64,000 bases of DNA from Clostridiales bacterium (GTDB lineage Bacteria; Bacillota; Clostridia; Peptostreptococcales; Anaerovoracaceae). The translations under genes and the position numbers were made by a program. The DNA lies in assembly GCA_015243575.1 (NCBI GenBank), contig CP042469.1, forward strand, positions 4,554,929 to 4,618,928, in the 5' to 3' direction. This document shows, one piece after another, positions 1 through 10,977 of the stretch (positions are counted from its first letter, which is position 1; each line of letters opens with the position of its first letter). Under the pieces are notes generated by a model. The model did not search any database. It saw only the letters and a list, made by a program, of their open reading frames with translations, and was not told the DNA's origin.

Positions 1-407
1 GGTTAATTAAACTGCAGATTCCCGCAGGGAACGCAACTCCAGCTCCACCGGTAGGACCGGCGCTTGGACAAAAGGGCGTTAACATCATGGATTTCTGCAA
101 GCAGTTTAACGCAAAAACCGCCGATCAGCCTGGAATGATCATCCCTGTAGTTATTACAGTTTATGGTGACAGATCATTTACCTTTGTTACGAAGACACCG
201 CCGGCAGCAGTACTGCTTAAGAAAGCTGCAAATCTGAAGTCCGCGTCGGGAGAACCAAACAAGAAAAAGGTTGCTACAATTAGTGTAGAACAGGTTAAGG
301 AAATTGCAAAGCTCAAAATGCCGGATCTGAATGCTGCCAATCTTGACAGCGCAACTTCAATGATCGCTGGCACAGCAAGAAGCATGGGAATTGTTGTTAA
401 GGAATAA
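1..407 (+). CDS. rplK: 50S ribosomal protein L11 (5' end cut by window)
   Basis: L11 binds the GTPase-associated centre of 23S rRNA, where EF-G and EF-Tu act. The reading frame is open from base 3 and gives 134 residues. It shows the proline-rich L11 motif [20 protein letters not shown] and ends in [10 protein letters not shown]. The family is about 141 residues, so only around seven N-terminal residues lie outside the window. It precedes rplA by 45 nt, the usual L11-L1 pairing. Confidence 0.97.
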   Translation, partial: LIKLQIPAGNATPAPPVGPALGQKGVNIMDFCKQFNAKTADQPGMIIPVVITVYGDRSFTFVTKTPPAAVLLKKAANLKSASGEPNKKKVATISVEQVKEIAKLKMPDLNAANLDSATSMIAGTARSMGIVVKE

Positions 408-452
408 TTACGTGGGAGGCGCAGCCGTTTGCACCACAAGGAGGTAATTGAA

Positions 453-1151
453 ATGCCTAAAAGAGGTAAGATTTACAAGGAGTCGGCAAAATTAGTCGAC
501 AGAAGCACAGTATACGACGTAAAAGAAGCGTTAGGACTTGCAGTTCAGACTGCAAAAGCGAAATTCGATGAAACCGTTGAAGTTCACATCAAGCTTGGCG
601 TTGACGGAAGACATGCAGACCAGCAGGTCAGAGGAGCAATCGTACTGCCACACGGAACCGGTAAAACCAAGAGAGTATTGGTTTTTGCAAAGGGACCGAA
701 GGCTGCTGAGGCAGAAGCTGCAGGAGCAGAATTTGTCGGTGCGGAAGAACTGGCCACAAAGATTCAGACAGAAAACTGGTTTGACTTTGATGTAGTAGTA
801 GCTACACCGGATATGATGGGCGTTGTTGGTAGACTTGGTAAGATTCTGGGACCGAAAGGCCTCATGCCGAATCCTAAGTCTGGAACTGTAACAATGGATG
901 TGGAGAAGGCACTTCAGGAGATCAAAGCCGGTAAGGTTGAGTATCGTCTGGACAAGACCAATATCATCCACACTCCTATCGGAAAGGTTTCCTTTGGACC
1001 AGAGAAGCTTGCAGACAACTTCAATGCATTGCTTGAAGCTGTTGTTAAGGCTAAGCCAGCAGCTGCGAAGGGCCAGTATCTGAAGAGTGTTACGGTGGCT
1101 TCCACCATGGGACCTGGAGTCAAGGTCAATCCGATTAAGATAACATTCTAA
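453..1151 (+). CDS. rplA: 50S ribosomal protein L1
   Basis: L1 forms the mobile stalk near the ribosomal E site and often represses its own operon. The protein has 232 residues, the usual size. It begins [16 protein letters not shown] and carries the hallmark [18 protein letters not shown] chose the ATG at 453 because AAGGAGGT lies 7 nt upstream; an earlier TTG at 429 would overlap that ribosome-binding site. rplJ follows after a 172-nt leader. Confidence 0.97.
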   Translation: MPKRGKIYKESAKLVDRSTVYDVKEALGLAVQTAKAKFDETVEVHIKLGVDGRHADQQVRGAIVLPHGTGKTKRVLVFAKGPKAAEAEAAGAEFVGAEELATKIQTENWFDFDVVVATPDMMGVVGRLGKILGPKGLMPNPKSGTVTMDVEKALQEIKAGKVEYRLDKTNIIHTPIGKVSFGPEKLADNFNALLEAVVKAKPAAAKGQYLKSVTVASTMGPGVKVNPIKITF

Positions 1152-1165
1152 TAATTAAAAAGAAT

Positions 1166-1276
1166 ATCCGCCGTAGACAGCAGGTGCAATCGCTTAATTT
1201 CCTGCCGAGGTATTTCATAAATATCAATTGATGATTATGGAGCCTTTTCTGTCTATGGCAGGAAAGGCCTTTTTAT
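1166..1276 (+). promoter_or_regulatory. Ribosomal protein L10 leader RNA
   Basis: The segment between rplA and rplJ has the arrangement of the Firmicutes L10 leader. AGACAGCAGGTGC comes early, TTTCCTGCCGAGGT pairs back to it, and a later CTGTCTATGGCAGGAAAGGCC can pair either with these or with its own 5' neighbour. In this known family the L10(L12)4 complex binds the leader and shuts down rplJ-rplL. The identification is by sequence memory and position, not by a covariance search. Confidence 0.85.
1242..1275 (+). terminator. Attenuator hairpin of the L10 leader
   Basis: GCCTTTTCTG pairs with CAGGAAAGGC (ten pairs, one G-U) across a 7-nt loop and is followed by CTTTTT. It sits at the 3' end of the L10 leader, 48 nt before rplJ. 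It therefore looks like the transcriptional off-switch that L10 binding would favour. Confidence 0.8.
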
Positions 1277-1323
1277 TAACATCGCATGGCTCCACGGGGC
1301 GGTGCGGGAGAGGAGAACAGAAT

Positions 1324-1821
1324 ATGTCAGTTGAACATCTGAAGCAAAAACAGGCGATTATTGATGAAATCAAAGAGAAGCTGGAGAAAGCGCAGTCCGC
1401 GGTCGTGATCGATTATATCGGCATCACCGTAGCTCAGGCAGACGCCATGAGAAAAAAGCTGCGTGAGGCCAACGTAGACTATACCGTATACAAGAATACT
1501 CTGGTGAACAGAGCCATCGAAGGAACCAAATATGAAGCATTGAAGGACGTTCTTTCCGGACCGAGCGCATTTGCCATCAGCTATGATGACGCGGTTGCAC
1601 CGGCAAGAGTTCTCAGCGGAATTATCAAGGATTTCAAAAAGATGGATTTCAAGGCGGGTGTTATCGAAGGAACTTTCTTTGATGCAGAGGGCGTAAAAGC
1701 AGTCGCATCCCTACCATCCAGAGATGAATTGATCGCGAAATTCATGGGAAGCATCCAGTCACCGGTATCCAAGTTTGCACGCACACTGCAGGCAATTGCT
1801 GATGCAAAGACAGAGGCGTAA
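1324..1821 (+). CDS. rplJ: 50S ribosomal protein L10
   Basis: L10 anchors the L7/L12 dimers to the large subunit at the stalk base. The protein has 165 residues, typical for the family, and starts MSVEHLKQKQAIIDEIKEKL. The N-terminal RNA-binding part includes VDYTVYKNTLVNRAI, and the C-terminal helix ends ARTLQAIADAKTEA. The ATG at 1324 follows AGGAG by 7 nt; the upstream open frame runs back into the leader and is not coding. rplL follows after 64 nt. Confidence 0.96.
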   Translation: MSVEHLKQKQAIIDEIKEKLEKAQSAVVIDYIGITVAQADAMRKKLREANVDYTVYKNTLVNRAIEGTKYEALKDVLSGPSAFAISYDDAVAPARVLSGIIKDFKKMDFKAGVIEGTFFDAEGVKAVASLPSRDELIAKFMGSIQSPVSKFARTLQAIADAKTEA

Positions 1822-1885
1822 ATCCCTCTGAAATTAGATAAAACTAAAAATAACAATTTGAAAATTTATAAAGGAGATTATTAAA

Positions 1886-2251
1886 ATGAATAAAGAGCAA
1901 ATTATCGAAGCGATAAAAGCTATGACCGTTTTAGAGTTAAACGAACTCGTTAAAGCTTGTGAAGAAGAATTCGGCGTATCCGCAGCAGCTCCAGTAGCAG
2001 CAGCAGGTGGAGCAGCAGCAGTAGCTGAGGTTGAAGAGCAGACTGAATTCACTGTAGTTCTTGCTAGCGCAGGCGCAGAAAAGATCAAAGTAATCAAGGT
2101 TGTTAGAGAGCTGACAGGACTTGGTCTGAAGGAAGCTAAGGACCTGGTTGACGGTGCTCCTGCTAACCTCAAAGAAGGCGTATCCAAGGCAGAAGCTGAA
2201 GAAATCAAAACAAAGCTTACTGAAGTTGGCGCTACAGTAGAACTGAAATAG
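1886..2251 (+). CDS. rplL: 50S ribosomal protein L7/L12
   Basis: L7/L12 is the multicopy stalk protein that recruits translation factors. It has 121 residues. The N-terminal dimerisation helix ([20 protein letters not shown]) is followed by an alanine-rich hinge near residues 33-50. The factor-binding domain contains [22 protein letters not shown] lies just upstream. Terminator-like hairpins follow before rpoB. Confidence 0.97.
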   Translation: MNKEQIIEAIKAMTVLELNELVKACEEEFGVSAAAPVAAAGGAAAVAEVEEQTEFTVVLASAGAEKIKVIKVVRELTGLGLKEAKDLVDGAPANLKEGVSKAEAEEIKTKLTEVGATVELK

Positions 2252-2312
2252 TTCTGTTAATAGGATTTAAGAGATAACCCCTTAGCCTATCGAAGCAATT
2301 TCAAGATAATGC

Positions 2313-2346
2313 AGTCCCGCATTCTACGGAAGCGGGACTTCATTTT
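2313..2346 (+). terminator. Hairpin after rplL
   Basis: AGTCCCGC pairs with GCGGGACT across an 11-nt loop and is followed by TTCATTTTG. The T-tract is broken, so this is probably a partial terminator between rplL and rpoB. Confidence 0.6.
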
Positions 2347-2435
2347 GCCAGCCGGGAACTGATGGAAACGGAGAGGCAGAATGGAGAATACTATAGCCAG
2401 AAATATTTTCTTGGAAACATGTATAACATATCACC

Positions 2436-2469
2436 AAAAGGGCGATGCTTAAAAATAATCGCCTTTTTT
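2436..2469 (+). terminator. Terminator upstream of rpoB promoter
   Basis: AAAAGGGCGAT pairs with ATCGCCTTTTTT, leaving a run of six T. It lies 20 nt upstream of the rpoB -35 box, so the rpoBC unit is probably insulated from the L10 operon. Together with the preceding hairpin it accounts for most of the 316-nt gap 2252-2567. Confidence 0.7.
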
Positions 2470-2488
2470 CTATTTGCTAAAATATTGC

Positions 2489-2517
2489 TTGACTACTTGA
2501 AGCACGTATGATATTAT
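2489..2517 (+). promoter_or_regulatory. Housekeeping promoter of rpoBC
   Basis: TTGACT at 2489 and TATTAT at 2512 are spaced by 17 nt, matching a sigma-A promoter. The distance to the rpoB start at 2568 is about 45 nt. Confidence 0.75.
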
Positions 2518-2567
2518 AGTACATTGCCACGCGAAGTATTTTGTTTTCTATGCAAGGAGTGATGAAT

Positions 2568-5500
2568 ATGCCAGATCCCGTTAAAATAGGTAAAAAGACA
2601 CGAATGAGCTACTCGAAGATAAATGAAGTAGCGGCAATGCCAAATCTTATCCAAATTCAGACTGAATCATATGATTGGTTCATCGAGGAAGGCCTTCGGG
2701 AGGTCTTCGAAGATATCTCTCCAATCAAGGATTACGCAGGTAATCTGGTGTTGGAATTTATTGATTATTCTCTGAATGATTCCCCAAAATATGATCAGGA
2801 AGAATGTAAAGAACGTGACGTAACATATGCAGCTCCACTGAAGGTAAAAGTCAGATTAGTCAATAAAGAAACCGGAGAAGTTAAAGAGCAGGAAGTCTTT
2901 ATGGGTGACTTTCCTCTCATGACAGAGAAAGGTACCTTCATCTATAACGGTGCCGAGCGTGTTGTGGTAACGCAATTGGTTCGTTCTCCAGGACCGTATT
3001 ACAGCGTTACTGTTGACAAATCAAATAATAAATTGTTTTCAACAACGATTATTCCAAATCGAGGCGCATGGCTGGAATATGAGACAGATTCCAATGAAAT
3101 TATATCTGTTCGTGTAGACCGTACAAGAAAACAGCCGGTTACAACCTTGCTGAGAGCGCTTGGTTTTGCAACTGATCAGGAAATCGTTGACATCTTCGGT
3201 GAAGATGAAAGATTGCGCAGGACAATCGAAAAGGATCCTACCAAGACCTACGAAGATGGTCTGAAGGAAATCTACAAGAAACTGAGACCTGGAGAGCCAC
3301 CTACCGTGGAAAGTGCAAAATCTCTCTTGGATTCCCTGTTTTTTGATCCGAAGCGCTATGATTTAGCCAAGGTAGGAAGATATAAGTATAATAAGAAGCT
3401 GGGATTATCCAACCGTATTATAGGCTGCGTGGCGGCAGAAGATGTCATAGACCCCAATACGGGCGAAATTCTAGTGGAGAAAGATGCCAAGATTTCAAGG
3501 GAAGCTGGATTTCAGATTGAAAATGCCGGCGTGAAATATATCTACGTTTACAGCAAAACCGAAGAAGGACATGTTGTGAAGATTATCGGAAACAATTTTG
3601 TCAATCTTGAGGATTATGTTGATTTCAGCCTGGAAGGCTTTAAGATAGCAGACAAGGTTTACTACCCTGTTCTGAAAGACATCCTGGAAAACAACGAGGG
3701 AGAGGCAGCCATTAAAGAAGCACTTGCGCTGAATAAGGCAACCCTTTCTCCGAAACATATTATTGTCGATGACATTATCGCATCGGTAAGCTACATTCTG
3801 AACCTGGATCACGGGATTGGAAATGTTGACGATATCGACCATTTGGGCAACAGAAGACTGAGGACGGTTGGAGAACTTCTTCAAAACCAGTTCCGAATCG
3901 GTCTTGCACGTATGGAAAGAGTCGTAAAAGAAAGAATGACGATTCAGGATATCGAGGTAACAACACCTCAGGCGCTGATGAACATCAGACCGGTTACTGC
4001 AGCCATCAAGGAGTTTTTCGGAAGCTCCCAGCTGTCACAGTTTATGGATCAGACCAACCCCCTTGCTGAGCTGACTCACAAGAGAAGGCTTTCTGCATTG
4101 GGACCCGGAGGTCTTTCCAGAGAGAGGGCCGGATTCGAAGTTCGAGACGTTCACCATTCCCACTACGGAAGAATGTGCCCGATCGAGACTCCTGAAGGAC
4201 CGAACATTGGTCTCATAGGATCTCTTACCACATATGGAAGAATCAATGAGTATGGCTTTATCGAAGCTCCTTATCGCCGCGTGGACAAAGGCAGGGGCAT
4301 CGTAAGCGAAACCATTGATTATGTTACCGCAGATGAAGAAGAAATGCTCATCATCGCGCAGGCGAATGAGCCTCTTGATTCTGAAGGAAGGTTTGTAAAT
4401 CACAGAGTTGCATCCAGAGGTGCAGGCGGAGAAATCGACCTTGTACCGAGAGATCTCATTGATTATATGGACGTATCTCCAAAGCAGGTAGTATCTGTAG
4501 CGACAGCAATGATCCCGTTCCTTGAGAACGATGACGCCAACCGAGCACTGATGGGATCCAACATGCAGCGTCAGGCTGTGCCTCTTCTGATTACCGACGC
4601 ACCAATCGTTGGAACCGGTATGGAGCATACCGCTGCAAGGGATTCAGGAGTTGTTCTCCTGGCCAGAAATGCAGGTACTGTCGAGTATGTTGATGCTACG
4701 AAGATAAAGATCAGAAGGGACGACGGACTGGGCGCCGACGAATATAAGATGCTCAAATTTAAGCGTTCCAACCAGGGTACCTGTATCAACCAGAAGCCCA
4801 TCGTCAGCAAAAATGAACACATAGAGCAGGGTGAGGTCATAGCAGACGGACCTTCTACTGACATGGGTGAGGTCGCATTGGGCAAGAACCTTCTTATCGG
4901 TTTTATGACCTGGGAAGGCTACAATTACGAGGATGCGATTATTCTGAATGAAAGATTGATCATGGAGGATGCACTCACTTCCCTCCATATTGAAGAATAT
5001 GAGGCAGAAGCAAGAGATACGAAGCTGGGACCCGAAGAAATCACAAGGGATATCCCCAATGTGGGCGAAGATGCACTGAGAGATCTGGATGAGGAAGGTA
5101 TCATCAGAATCGGTGCAGAAGTAAGCTCTTCTGATATTCTGGTAGGTAAAGTTACACCTAAGGGAGAAACGGAACTTACTGCAGAAGAACGTTTGCTGAG
5201 AGCAATCTTCGGTGAAAAAGCGAGAGAAGTAAGAGACACTTCCCTCAGAGTACCTCACGGAGAAGCCGGTATCATCGTTGACGTTAAGATTTTCTCAAGG
5301 GAAAACGGCGACGAACTGCCACCTGGCGTAAACAAGCTGGTAAGATGCTATATCGCAACAAAGAGAAAGATCAGCGTAGGCGATAAGATGGCCGGTCGTC
5401 ACGGAAATAAGGGTGTTATCTCCCGAATTCTTCCGGAAGAGGATATGCCTTTTATGGAAAACGGCGTGCCCCTTCAGGTCATGCTGAACCCCCTGGGTGT

Positions 5501-6263
5501 ACCGTCTCGTATGAACGTCGGTCAGGTTTTGGAAACCCATCTGGGTCTTGCTGCCAAATACAAAGACTGGTATATTGCAACACCGGTATTTGACGGTGCC
5601 AGCGAGCAGGATATCATCGACTTGCTTGATGAGTGCGGATATCCAAAGAGCGGAAAGCTGATTTTAAGAGACGGAAGAACCGGAGAAGCATTTGATAATC
5701 CGGTTACCGTAGGATATATGTATATGCTGAAGCTGCATCACCTTGTTGATGACAAGATTCATGCAAGAAGCACTGGACCTTACTCCCTGGTCACACAGCA
5801 GCCTTTGGGCGGAAAAGCTCAGTTCGGCGGACAGCGATTCGGAGAAATGGAAGTATGGGCACTGGAGGCTTATGGAGCGGCTTATACGCTGCAAGAAATT
5901 CTCACCGTAAAATCCGATGATGTCGTAGGCCGTGTAAAGACCTATGAAGCAATCGTCAAGGGCGAGAACATTCCGGAACCGGGAATTCCTGAATCCTTCA
6001 AGGTACTGATTAAAGAAATGCAGAGCCTTGGTCTGGACGTTAAGGTATTGACTGATGACAATGAAGAGATCGAAATCAAGGAATCAGCAGAAGTCGATGG
6101 CATTTCAGGATTAGAGAGCATTATCGATATTGAATCCATAACGGATGAAGGCGAATTCTTCGAGGAAGAAGGCGGTTTCTCCGAGGAAATTGTGGATGAA
6201 GACGTTGATGATGAAGACATGGATATGGACTTGATTGACGAAGATTTCAATGATGAAGTATAA
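2568..6263 (+). CDS. rpoB: DNA-directed RNA polymerase subunit beta
   Basis: This is the beta subunit of the core RNA polymerase, with 1231 residues. The rifampicin region is present ([20 protein letters not shown] then [12 protein letters not shown]). The nucleotide-site part includes [14 protein letters not shown], and the C-terminal part [20 protein letters not shown]. The protein ends in a strongly acidic tail of about 60 residues after [17 protein letters not shown], as in many Clostridia. I chose the ATG at 2568 because AAGGAG lies 8 nt upstream; the ATG at 2562 is too close. rpoC follows after 18 nt. Confidence 0.98.
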   Translation: MPDPVKIGKKTRMSYSKINEVAAMPNLIQIQTESYDWFIEEGLREVFEDISPIKDYAGNLVLEFIDYSLNDSPKYDQEECKERDVTYAAPLKVKVRLVNKETGEVKEQEVFMGDFPLMTEKGTFIYNGAERVVVTQLVRSPGPYYSVTVDKSNNKLFSTTIIPNRGAWLEYETDSNEIISVRVDRTRKQPVTTLLRALGFATDQEIVDIFGEDERLRRTIEKDPTKTYEDGLKEIYKKLRPGEPPTVESAKSLLDSLFFDPKRYDLAKVGRYKYNKKLGLSNRIIGCVAAEDVIDPNTGEILVEKDAKISREAGFQIENAGVKYIYVYSKTEEGHVVKIIGNNFVNLEDYVDFSLEGFKIADKVYYPVLKDILENNEGEAAIKEALALNKATLSPKHIIVDDIIASVSYILNLDHGIGNVDDIDHLGNRRLRTVGELLQNQFRIGLARMERVVKERMTIQDIEVTTPQALMNIRPVTAAIKEFFGSSQLSQFMDQTNPLAELTHKRRLSALGPGGLSRERAGFEVRDVHHSHYGRMCPIETPEGPNIGLIGSLTTYGRINEYGFIEAPYRRVDKGRGIVSETIDYVTADEEEMLIIAQANEPLDSEGRFVNHRVASRGAGGEIDLVPRDLIDYMDVSPKQVVSVATAMIPFLENDDANRALMGSNMQRQAVPLLITDAPIVGTGMEHTAARDSGVVLLARNAGTVEYVDATKIKIRRDDGLGADEYKMLKFKRSNQGTCINQKPIVSKNEHIEQGEVIADGPSTDMGEVALGKNLLIGFMTWEGYNYEDAIILNERLIMEDALTSLHIEEYEAEARDTKLGPEEITRDIPNVGEDALRDLDEEGIIRIGAEVSSSDILVGKVTPKGETELTAEERLLRAIFGEKAREVRDTSLRVPHGEAGIIVDVKIFSRENGDELPPGVNKLVRCYIATKRKISVGDKMAGRHGNKGVISRILPEEDMPFMENGVPLQVMLNPLGVPSRMNVGQVLETHLGLAAKYKDWYIATPVFDGASEQDIIDLLDECGYPKSGKLILRDGRTGEAFDNPVTVGYMYMLKLHHLVDDKIHARSTGPYSLVTQQPLGGKAQFGGQRFGEMEVWALEAYGAAYTLQEILTVKSDDVVGRVKTYEAIVKGENIPEPGIPESFKVLIKEMQSLGLDVKVLTDDNEEIEIKESAEVDGISGLESIIDIESITDEGEFFEEEGGFSEEIVDEDVDDEDMDMDLIDEDFNDEV

Positions 6264-6281
6264 GAAAGGGGGAGAAGCTCC

Positions 6282-9200
6282 TTGTATGAATTAAACAATT
6301 TTGAAGCACTGCAAATCAGTCTTGCATCTACAGAAAAGATAAGAAGCTGGTCAAAAGGAGAGGTTAAAAAACCCGAAACCATTAACTACAGAACTTTGAA
6401 ACCTGAGAAAGAAGGTTTGTTCTGCGAGAGAATCTTCGGGCCTCAGAAGGACTGGGAGTGTCATTGCGGTAAATATAAGAGAATTCGATATAAAGGCATC
6501 GTTTGTGATCGCTGCGGAGTAGAGGTTACAAAGGCAAAAGTCAGAAGAGAAAGAATGGGCCACATCGAACTTGCGGCCCCTGTTTCCCACATTTGGTATT
6601 TCAAGGGCATCCCGAGCAGAATGGGTTTGGTTCTTGACATTTCCCCAAGAAATTTGGAGAAAGTCTTATATTTCGCAGCTTACATCGTTACCGATCCGGG
6701 CAGCTCTGGACTGGGATACAAGGAAATTTTGACTGAGCAGCAGTACCGAGAAGCAAGAGACAAGTACGGTGCAGGGTTTAAGGCGGCAATGGGTGCGGAA
6801 GCGATTCGTGACCTGCTGGCCCAGATTGACCTTGTGGCTCTGTCCGACGACATGAGAAAAAAGCTGAGAGACAGCTCCGGGCAGAAGAAGATTAGAATCG
6901 TCAGAAGGCTTGAAGTGATTGAAGCGCTGAGATTATCTGAGAATAAACCGGAATGGATGGTTCTTGAGGTAATCCCGGTGATTCCTCCGGATCTGAGACC
7001 GATGGTTCAGCTGGACGGCGGACGTTTTGCCACTTCCGACCTGAACGACCTATATAGAAGAGTAATCAACAGAAATAATAGACTTAAGAGACTGCTGGAT
7101 CTTGGAGCACCTGATATCATCGTCAGAAATGAAAAGAGAATGCTTCAGGAGGCGGTAGATGCCCTCATCGACAACGGCAGGAGAGGAAGACCGGTAACGG
7201 GACCTGGAAGCAGACCGCTGAAATCCCTGTCAGACATGCTGAAGGGAAAACAGGGACGATTCAGACAGAACCTTCTCGGAAAGCGTGTTGACTATTCCGG
7301 ACGTTCCGTAATCGTTGTTGGACCGGAGCTGAAGTTCTATCAGTGCGGTCTGCCAAAGAAAATGGCACTGGAGCTGTTTAAGCCTTTCATTATGAAAAAG
7401 CTTGTTCAGAAGGGGCATTCCCACAATATCAAGAGCGCTAAGAGAATGGTTGAAAAGGTTAGACCAGAGGTTTGGGACGTTCTCGACGAGGTTATCAAGG
7501 AGCATCCTGTACTTTTAAACCGTGCTCCCACGCTGCATAGATTGGGAATTCAGGCTTTCGAGCCGGTCCTTGTAGAAGGTAAAGCCATAAAGCTCCATCC
7601 GCTGGTTTGTACTGCATATAATGCGGACTTCGATGGAGACCAGATGGCGGTACACGTTCCACTGTCTGTAGAAGCACAGGCAGAAGCAAGATTCCTCATG
7701 CTTTCCGTAAACAACATTCTTGCGCCGAAAGATGGATCGCCTATCACGACGCCGACACAGGATATGATTTTGGGAAGCTACTACCTGACCCACCCCGGTG
7801 TAGAAGAGAGAAATACTCCGGCCGAAAAGGGCGATGGAAAGATCTTTACTGACTTTGATGAAATGCTTATGGCATATAGAAACGGAGTTGTGGGCCTTCA
7901 TGCGAGAGTAAAGGTGAGATTGTTCCTGGAAGGAGATTCAAGAGGTAAGCTCATCGAATCCACCGTCGGAAGGTTCATCTTCAACGAGAAGATCCCTCAG
8001 GATATGGGCTATGTGGACAGAGAAATCGACAAGTATTCTCTTGAAATCGATTTTCTTTGCGACAAGAAGAAGCTGAGTCAGATCATTGATAAATGCTACA
8101 GAAGACACGGAAATACAAAGACGGCAATCATGCTTGACTATATCAAGGATACGGGCTTCCACTACTCCACCATCGGAGCCATTACCATCAGCGTCTCCGA
8201 CATGGAAATACCGAAAGAGAAACCAAGAATCCTTGCAGAAGCGGAAAAGAAGGTTGAAAAGTACGAAACCGCTTATCGAAGAGGACTCATGTCCAATTCG
8301 GAACGATATGAAAAGGTTATCGATATTTGGAACAATGCGACAGATGACATCGCTGATGAACTGATGAAGTCGCTGGGGACACTGAATAACCTGTTCATCA
8401 TGGCGCACTCCGGAGCTCGAGGAAGCAAGAGCCAGATCAAGCAGGTCGGCGGTATGCGTGGACTCATGGCCAACGCATCAGGAAAGACCATTGAAATTCC
8501 GATCAAGTCCAACTTCCGTGAAGGACTTTCCGTACTGGAATACTTTATTTCCACCAACGGAGCAAGAAAAGGTCTTGCAGATACAGCGCTCAGAACGGCA
8601 GACTCCGGTTATCTGACCAGAAGACTTGTAGACGTCAGCCATAACGTTATCGTAAGGGAAGTTGACTGCGGAACCGATGAGGGAATCGAAGTTAAGGCCT
8701 TTACAGATGGCAAGGAGGTTATTGAGCCTCTGAAGCTCCGTATCATCGGAAGAATTGCTTTGATCGACATCGTGAACCCGAAAACCGGAAAGGTTATCGT
8801 GGAACAGGGAGAAGAAATTCTGGAGGGTCACGCCGACGAGATTGAGGCATCCGGCATTGAATCGGTAGCCATCCGTTCCGTTATGACCTGTCACAGTGTA
8901 TACGGTATCTGCGCGAAATGCTACGGCAGAAACCTGGCGACAGGAGAGTCGGTCAACATCGGTGAAGCGGTCGGTATCACAGCTGCTCAGTCCATCGGTG
9001 AACCGGGTACTCAGCTGACCATGCGTACGTTCCATACAGGAGGCGTAGCGGGAAGCGATATCACACACGGTCTTCCTAGAGTAGAAGAACTTTTCGAGGC
9101 TAGAAAGCCAAAGGGTCTTGCAGAGATCTGCGAAGGGGACGGGACTGTTGTATCGATTGAATCAAGAAAAGACAATAAGACAGAAGTAAAGGTCAGAGGA

Positions 9201-9929
9201 GAAGAGGAACGGGTATATATCATACCTTACGGTGCAAGACTGAACGTTAAGGAAGGGGATTACGTCCTCGCCGGCGGACAGATTACCAAAGGTCCGTTGA
9301 ACCCTCATGATATTTTAAGACTCAATGGAGTCGAAGGCGTATATCAGTACCTTCTCAAAGAAGTACAGAGAGTATACAAACAGCAGGGTGTAGATATCAA
9401 CGACAAACACGTTGAAGTAATCGTAAGCCAGATGCTGTCTAAGTATAAAATCGAGGATGCCGGAGATACTGCGTTACTGCCAGGTGGTTTGTACAGCAAA
9501 TTTGAGCTGGACGATGCCAATGAAGCAGCAGAAGCGGCCGGTGGAGAAATGGCAGTGGGTAAGAGGATCCTCCTTGGAATCACGAAGGCTTCTCTTGCAA
9601 CAAATTCCTTCCTGTCAGCAGCATCCTTCCAGGAAACGACCCGTGTTCTCACAGATGCTGCCATCAAAGGCAAGATGGACCGACTCCTGGGATTAAAGGA
9701 AAATGTTATCATTGGAAAGCTGATCCCTGCAGGAACTGGTATGAAGAGATACAAGAATATCACTGTTGACTACGGTGTAAACACCGAGTTGATGGACTCC
9801 TTCAAACCACCGGTGGAGGATGAGGACTTCGACGATTATGACAGTGAACCGATGAGAGCGGCAGATGTGGAAGACCTGGCAGATATGTCAGAGATTGCAG
9901 AACTCGCCGAGATCATTGAAGTCGAATAA
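6282..9929 (+). CDS. rpoC: DNA-directed RNA polymerase subunit beta'
   Basis: This is the beta-prime subunit, 1215 residues. The N-terminal zinc finger has [20 protein letters not shown] near residues 61-80. The catalytic magnesium loop [12 protein letters not shown] is near residue 447. A second zinc site is made by the cysteine near 795 and the cluster [11 protein letters not shown] near 870. The start is TTG at 6282, after a GGGGGAG site; no in-frame ATG fits the conserved N-terminus ([15 protein letters not shown]). Confidence 0.98.
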   Translation: MYELNNFEALQISLASTEKIRSWSKGEVKKPETINYRTLKPEKEGLFCERIFGPQKDWECHCGKYKRIRYKGIVCDRCGVEVTKAKVRRERMGHIELAAPVSHIWYFKGIPSRMGLVLDISPRNLEKVLYFAAYIVTDPGSSGLGYKEILTEQQYREARDKYGAGFKAAMGAEAIRDLLAQIDLVALSDDMRKKLRDSSGQKKIRIVRRLEVIEALRLSENKPEWMVLEVIPVIPPDLRPMVQLDGGRFATSDLNDLYRRVINRNNRLKRLLDLGAPDIIVRNEKRMLQEAVDALIDNGRRGRPVTGPGSRPLKSLSDMLKGKQGRFRQNLLGKRVDYSGRSVIVVGPELKFYQCGLPKKMALELFKPFIMKKLVQKGHSHNIKSAKRMVEKVRPEVWDVLDEVIKEHPVLLNRAPTLHRLGIQAFEPVLVEGKAIKLHPLVCTAYNADFDGDQMAVHVPLSVEAQAEARFLMLSVNNILAPKDGSPITTPTQDMILGSYYLTHPGVEERNTPAEKGDGKIFTDFDEMLMAYRNGVVGLHARVKVRLFLEGDSRGKLIESTVGRFIFNEKIPQDMGYVDREIDKYSLEIDFLCDKKKLSQIIDKCYRRHGNTKTAIMLDYIKDTGFHYSTIGAITISVSDMEIPKEKPRILAEAEKKVEKYETAYRRGLMSNSERYEKVIDIWNNATDDIADELMKSLGTLNNLFIMAHSGARGSKSQIKQVGGMRGLMANASGKTIEIPIKSNFREGLSVLEYFISTNGARKGLADTALRTADSGYLTRRLVDVSHNVIVREVDCGTDEGIEVKAFTDGKEVIEPLKLRIIGRIALIDIVNPKTGKVIVEQGEEILEGHADEIEASGIESVAIRSVMTCHSVYGICAKCYGRNLATGESVNIGEAVGITAAQSIGEPGTQLTMRTFHTGGVAGSDITHGLPRVEELFEARKPKGLAEICEGDGTVVSIESRKDNKTEVKVRGEEERVYIIPYGARLNVKEGDYVLAGGQITKGPLNPHDILRLNGVEGVYQYLLKEVQRVYKQQGVDINDKHVEVIVSQMLSKYKIEDAGDTALLPGGLYSKFELDDANEAAEAAGGEMAVGKRILLGITKASLATNSFLSAASFQETTRVLTDAAIKGKMDRLLGLKENVIIGKLIPAGTGMKRYKNITVDYGVNTELMDSFKPPVEDEDFDDYDSEPMRAADVEDLADMSEIAELAEIIEVE

Positions 9930-9940
9930 GCAAAAGATTA

Positions 9941-9974
9941 TACTCGCAGATTGCATTACAGCAGTCTGCGAGTA
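9941..9974 (+). terminator. Hairpin after rpoC
   Basis: TACTCGCAGA pairs perfectly with TCTGCGAGTA across 14 nt. No T-run follows, so it is either a weak terminator or an mRNA 3'-end stabiliser. Confidence 0.5.
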
Positions 9975-10025
9975 TGAATTGAGAAAACGAAACATGAACT
10001 GAGCGAAACACCTGCGAGAAATCCA

Positions 10026-10055
10026 TTGACATAATGATTCGAGCTGTGATATACT
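10026..10055 (+). promoter_or_regulatory. Housekeeping promoter of the str operon
   Basis: TTGACA at 10026 and TATACT at 10050 are spaced by 18 nt. This is a near-consensus sigma-A promoter 79 nt ahead of rpsL. Confidence 0.8.
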
Positions 10056-10095
10056 ATGCGTTGGTTTTAAGCTTCGTAGCTTAGAATATATTTTA

Positions 10096-10124
10096 TTGTG
10101 CCCTTGCACAAGCAAGGAAAGGAG
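10096..10124 (+). other. Hairpin plus ACAAGCAAGG box ahead of rpsL
   Basis: TTGTGC pairs with GCACAA around a CCTT loop, and the 3' arm runs straight into ACAAGCAAGG and then the AAAGGAG ribosome-binding site of rpsL. The ACAAGCAAG end matches the 3' end of the longer repeats ahead of rpsG and infA. It may be a minimal form of that element. Confidence 0.45.
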
Positions 10125-10133
10125 AAACGAAGA

Positions 10134-10556
10134 ATGCCTACAATCAATCAGTTGGTTCGTCAAGGAAGAACAAGTGCGATTAAGAAGTCAACGTCCCCTG
10201 CTCTGTTAAAAGGCCTGAACTCAATTAAGAGAGTTCCTACCGATACAGAAGCACCTCAGAAGAGAGGCGTTTGCACTTCTGTAAAAACTGTTACTCCTAA
10301 GAAACCGAACTCCGCGCTGAGAAAAGTAGCGAGAGTACGTCTGTCCAACGGTATCGAAGTAACGGCTTACATTCCTGGTATTGGTCACAACCTTCAGGAA
10401 CACAGCGTCGTTCTGATCAGAGGCGGAAGAGTCAAAGACCTTCCTGGAGTAAGATACCACATTATCAGAGGAACTCTTGATACTGCTGGTGTAGCAAAGA
10501 GAAACCAGGCTCGTTCCAAATATGGAGCAAAGAGACCTAAAGCTGCTAAGAAATAA
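10134..10556 (+). CDS. rpsL: 30S ribosomal protein S12
   Basis: S12 lines the decoding centre and is the usual site of streptomycin-resistance changes. It has 140 residues and begins [13 protein letters not shown]. The conserved loops [15 protein letters not shown] and [13 protein letters not shown] are both wild type in form, with lysines at the usual resistance positions. The ATG at 10134 follows AAAGGAG by 9 nt. The gap to rpsG is 556 nt, far longer than normal. Confidence 0.97.
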   Translation: MPTINQLVRQGRTSAIKKSTSPALLKGLNSIKRVPTDTEAPQKRGVCTSVKTVTPKKPNSALRKVARVRLSNGIEVTAYIPGIGHNLQEHSVVLIRGGRVKDLPGVRYHIIRGTLDTAGVAKRNQARSKYGAKRPKAAKK

Positions 10557-10577
10557 TCGGGAAAGAATATTACACAG

Positions 10578-10617
10578 CTGATTTTGCCAATACTATATAA
10601 GTATGGCTCAGAATCAG
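10578..10617 (+). other. Long hairpin after rpsL
   Basis: CTGATT pairs with GAATCAG, and inside it CCA and TACT pair with TGG and AGTA around ATATA. There is no T-run. It opens the 556-nt rpsL-rpsG spacer and may be a processing or stability structure. Confidence 0.4.
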
Positions 10618-10627
10618 AAGGTAATAG

Positions 10628-10745
10628 TTGCGTAGGGAATTTTATGCAAGGCATGGAAGCAGAAGATGAAGGGCGCGTATATAGACATGCGCAAACGAGT
10701 CTGAGGCTGACGATAACGCAGTATTGCATAAAATTAACAAGCAAG
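10628..10745 (+). repeat. AACAAGCAAG structured repeat, copy 1
   Basis: This is about 118 nt. The ends AATTTTATGCAA and TTGCATAAAATT form a perfect 12-bp outer stem. An inner hairpin is built on GCGCGTAT and ACATGCGC. It opens with TTGCG and closes with AATTAACAAGCAAG. It shares this plan with copies at 10854, 10978 and 37212. No coding potential is evident. The ~108 nt after it (10746-10853) contains no clear gene. Confidence 0.7.
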
Positions 10746-10853
10746 ATGTGCCCTTGATATATAGATTGATACTTTATTTATCATGTGCACCGCGGCATTC
10801 ATTTGGATGTCGAGTACCGAGCGAAAGCGCATAATTTTAATTTCATTATTGAG

Positions 10854-10976
10854 TTGCGCTGTTAATTTTGTGCGGGACGAGGAGCGATGAATGAGCGTGA
10901 AGCGTGTGTGTGTATACAGATATCTGCGAACGCAAATGAATCTCAAACAAAGTATTGTGCAGAATTAACAAGCAAG
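10854..10976 (+). repeat. AACAAGCAAG structured repeat, copy 2
   Basis: This is the most diverged copy. The outer stem AATTTTGTGC with GTGCAGAATT holds only if G-U pairs are allowed (three of ten), which points to folding as RNA rather than as DNA. It begins TTGCGCTG, closes with AGAATTAACAAGCAAG and abuts copy 3 with one base between. Confidence 0.65.
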
Positions 10977-10977
10977 A

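Noticed and set aside
2541-2567. Longer N-terminus for RpoB from a TTG
   Set aside because: The extra residues would be encoded by the ribosome-binding site itself.
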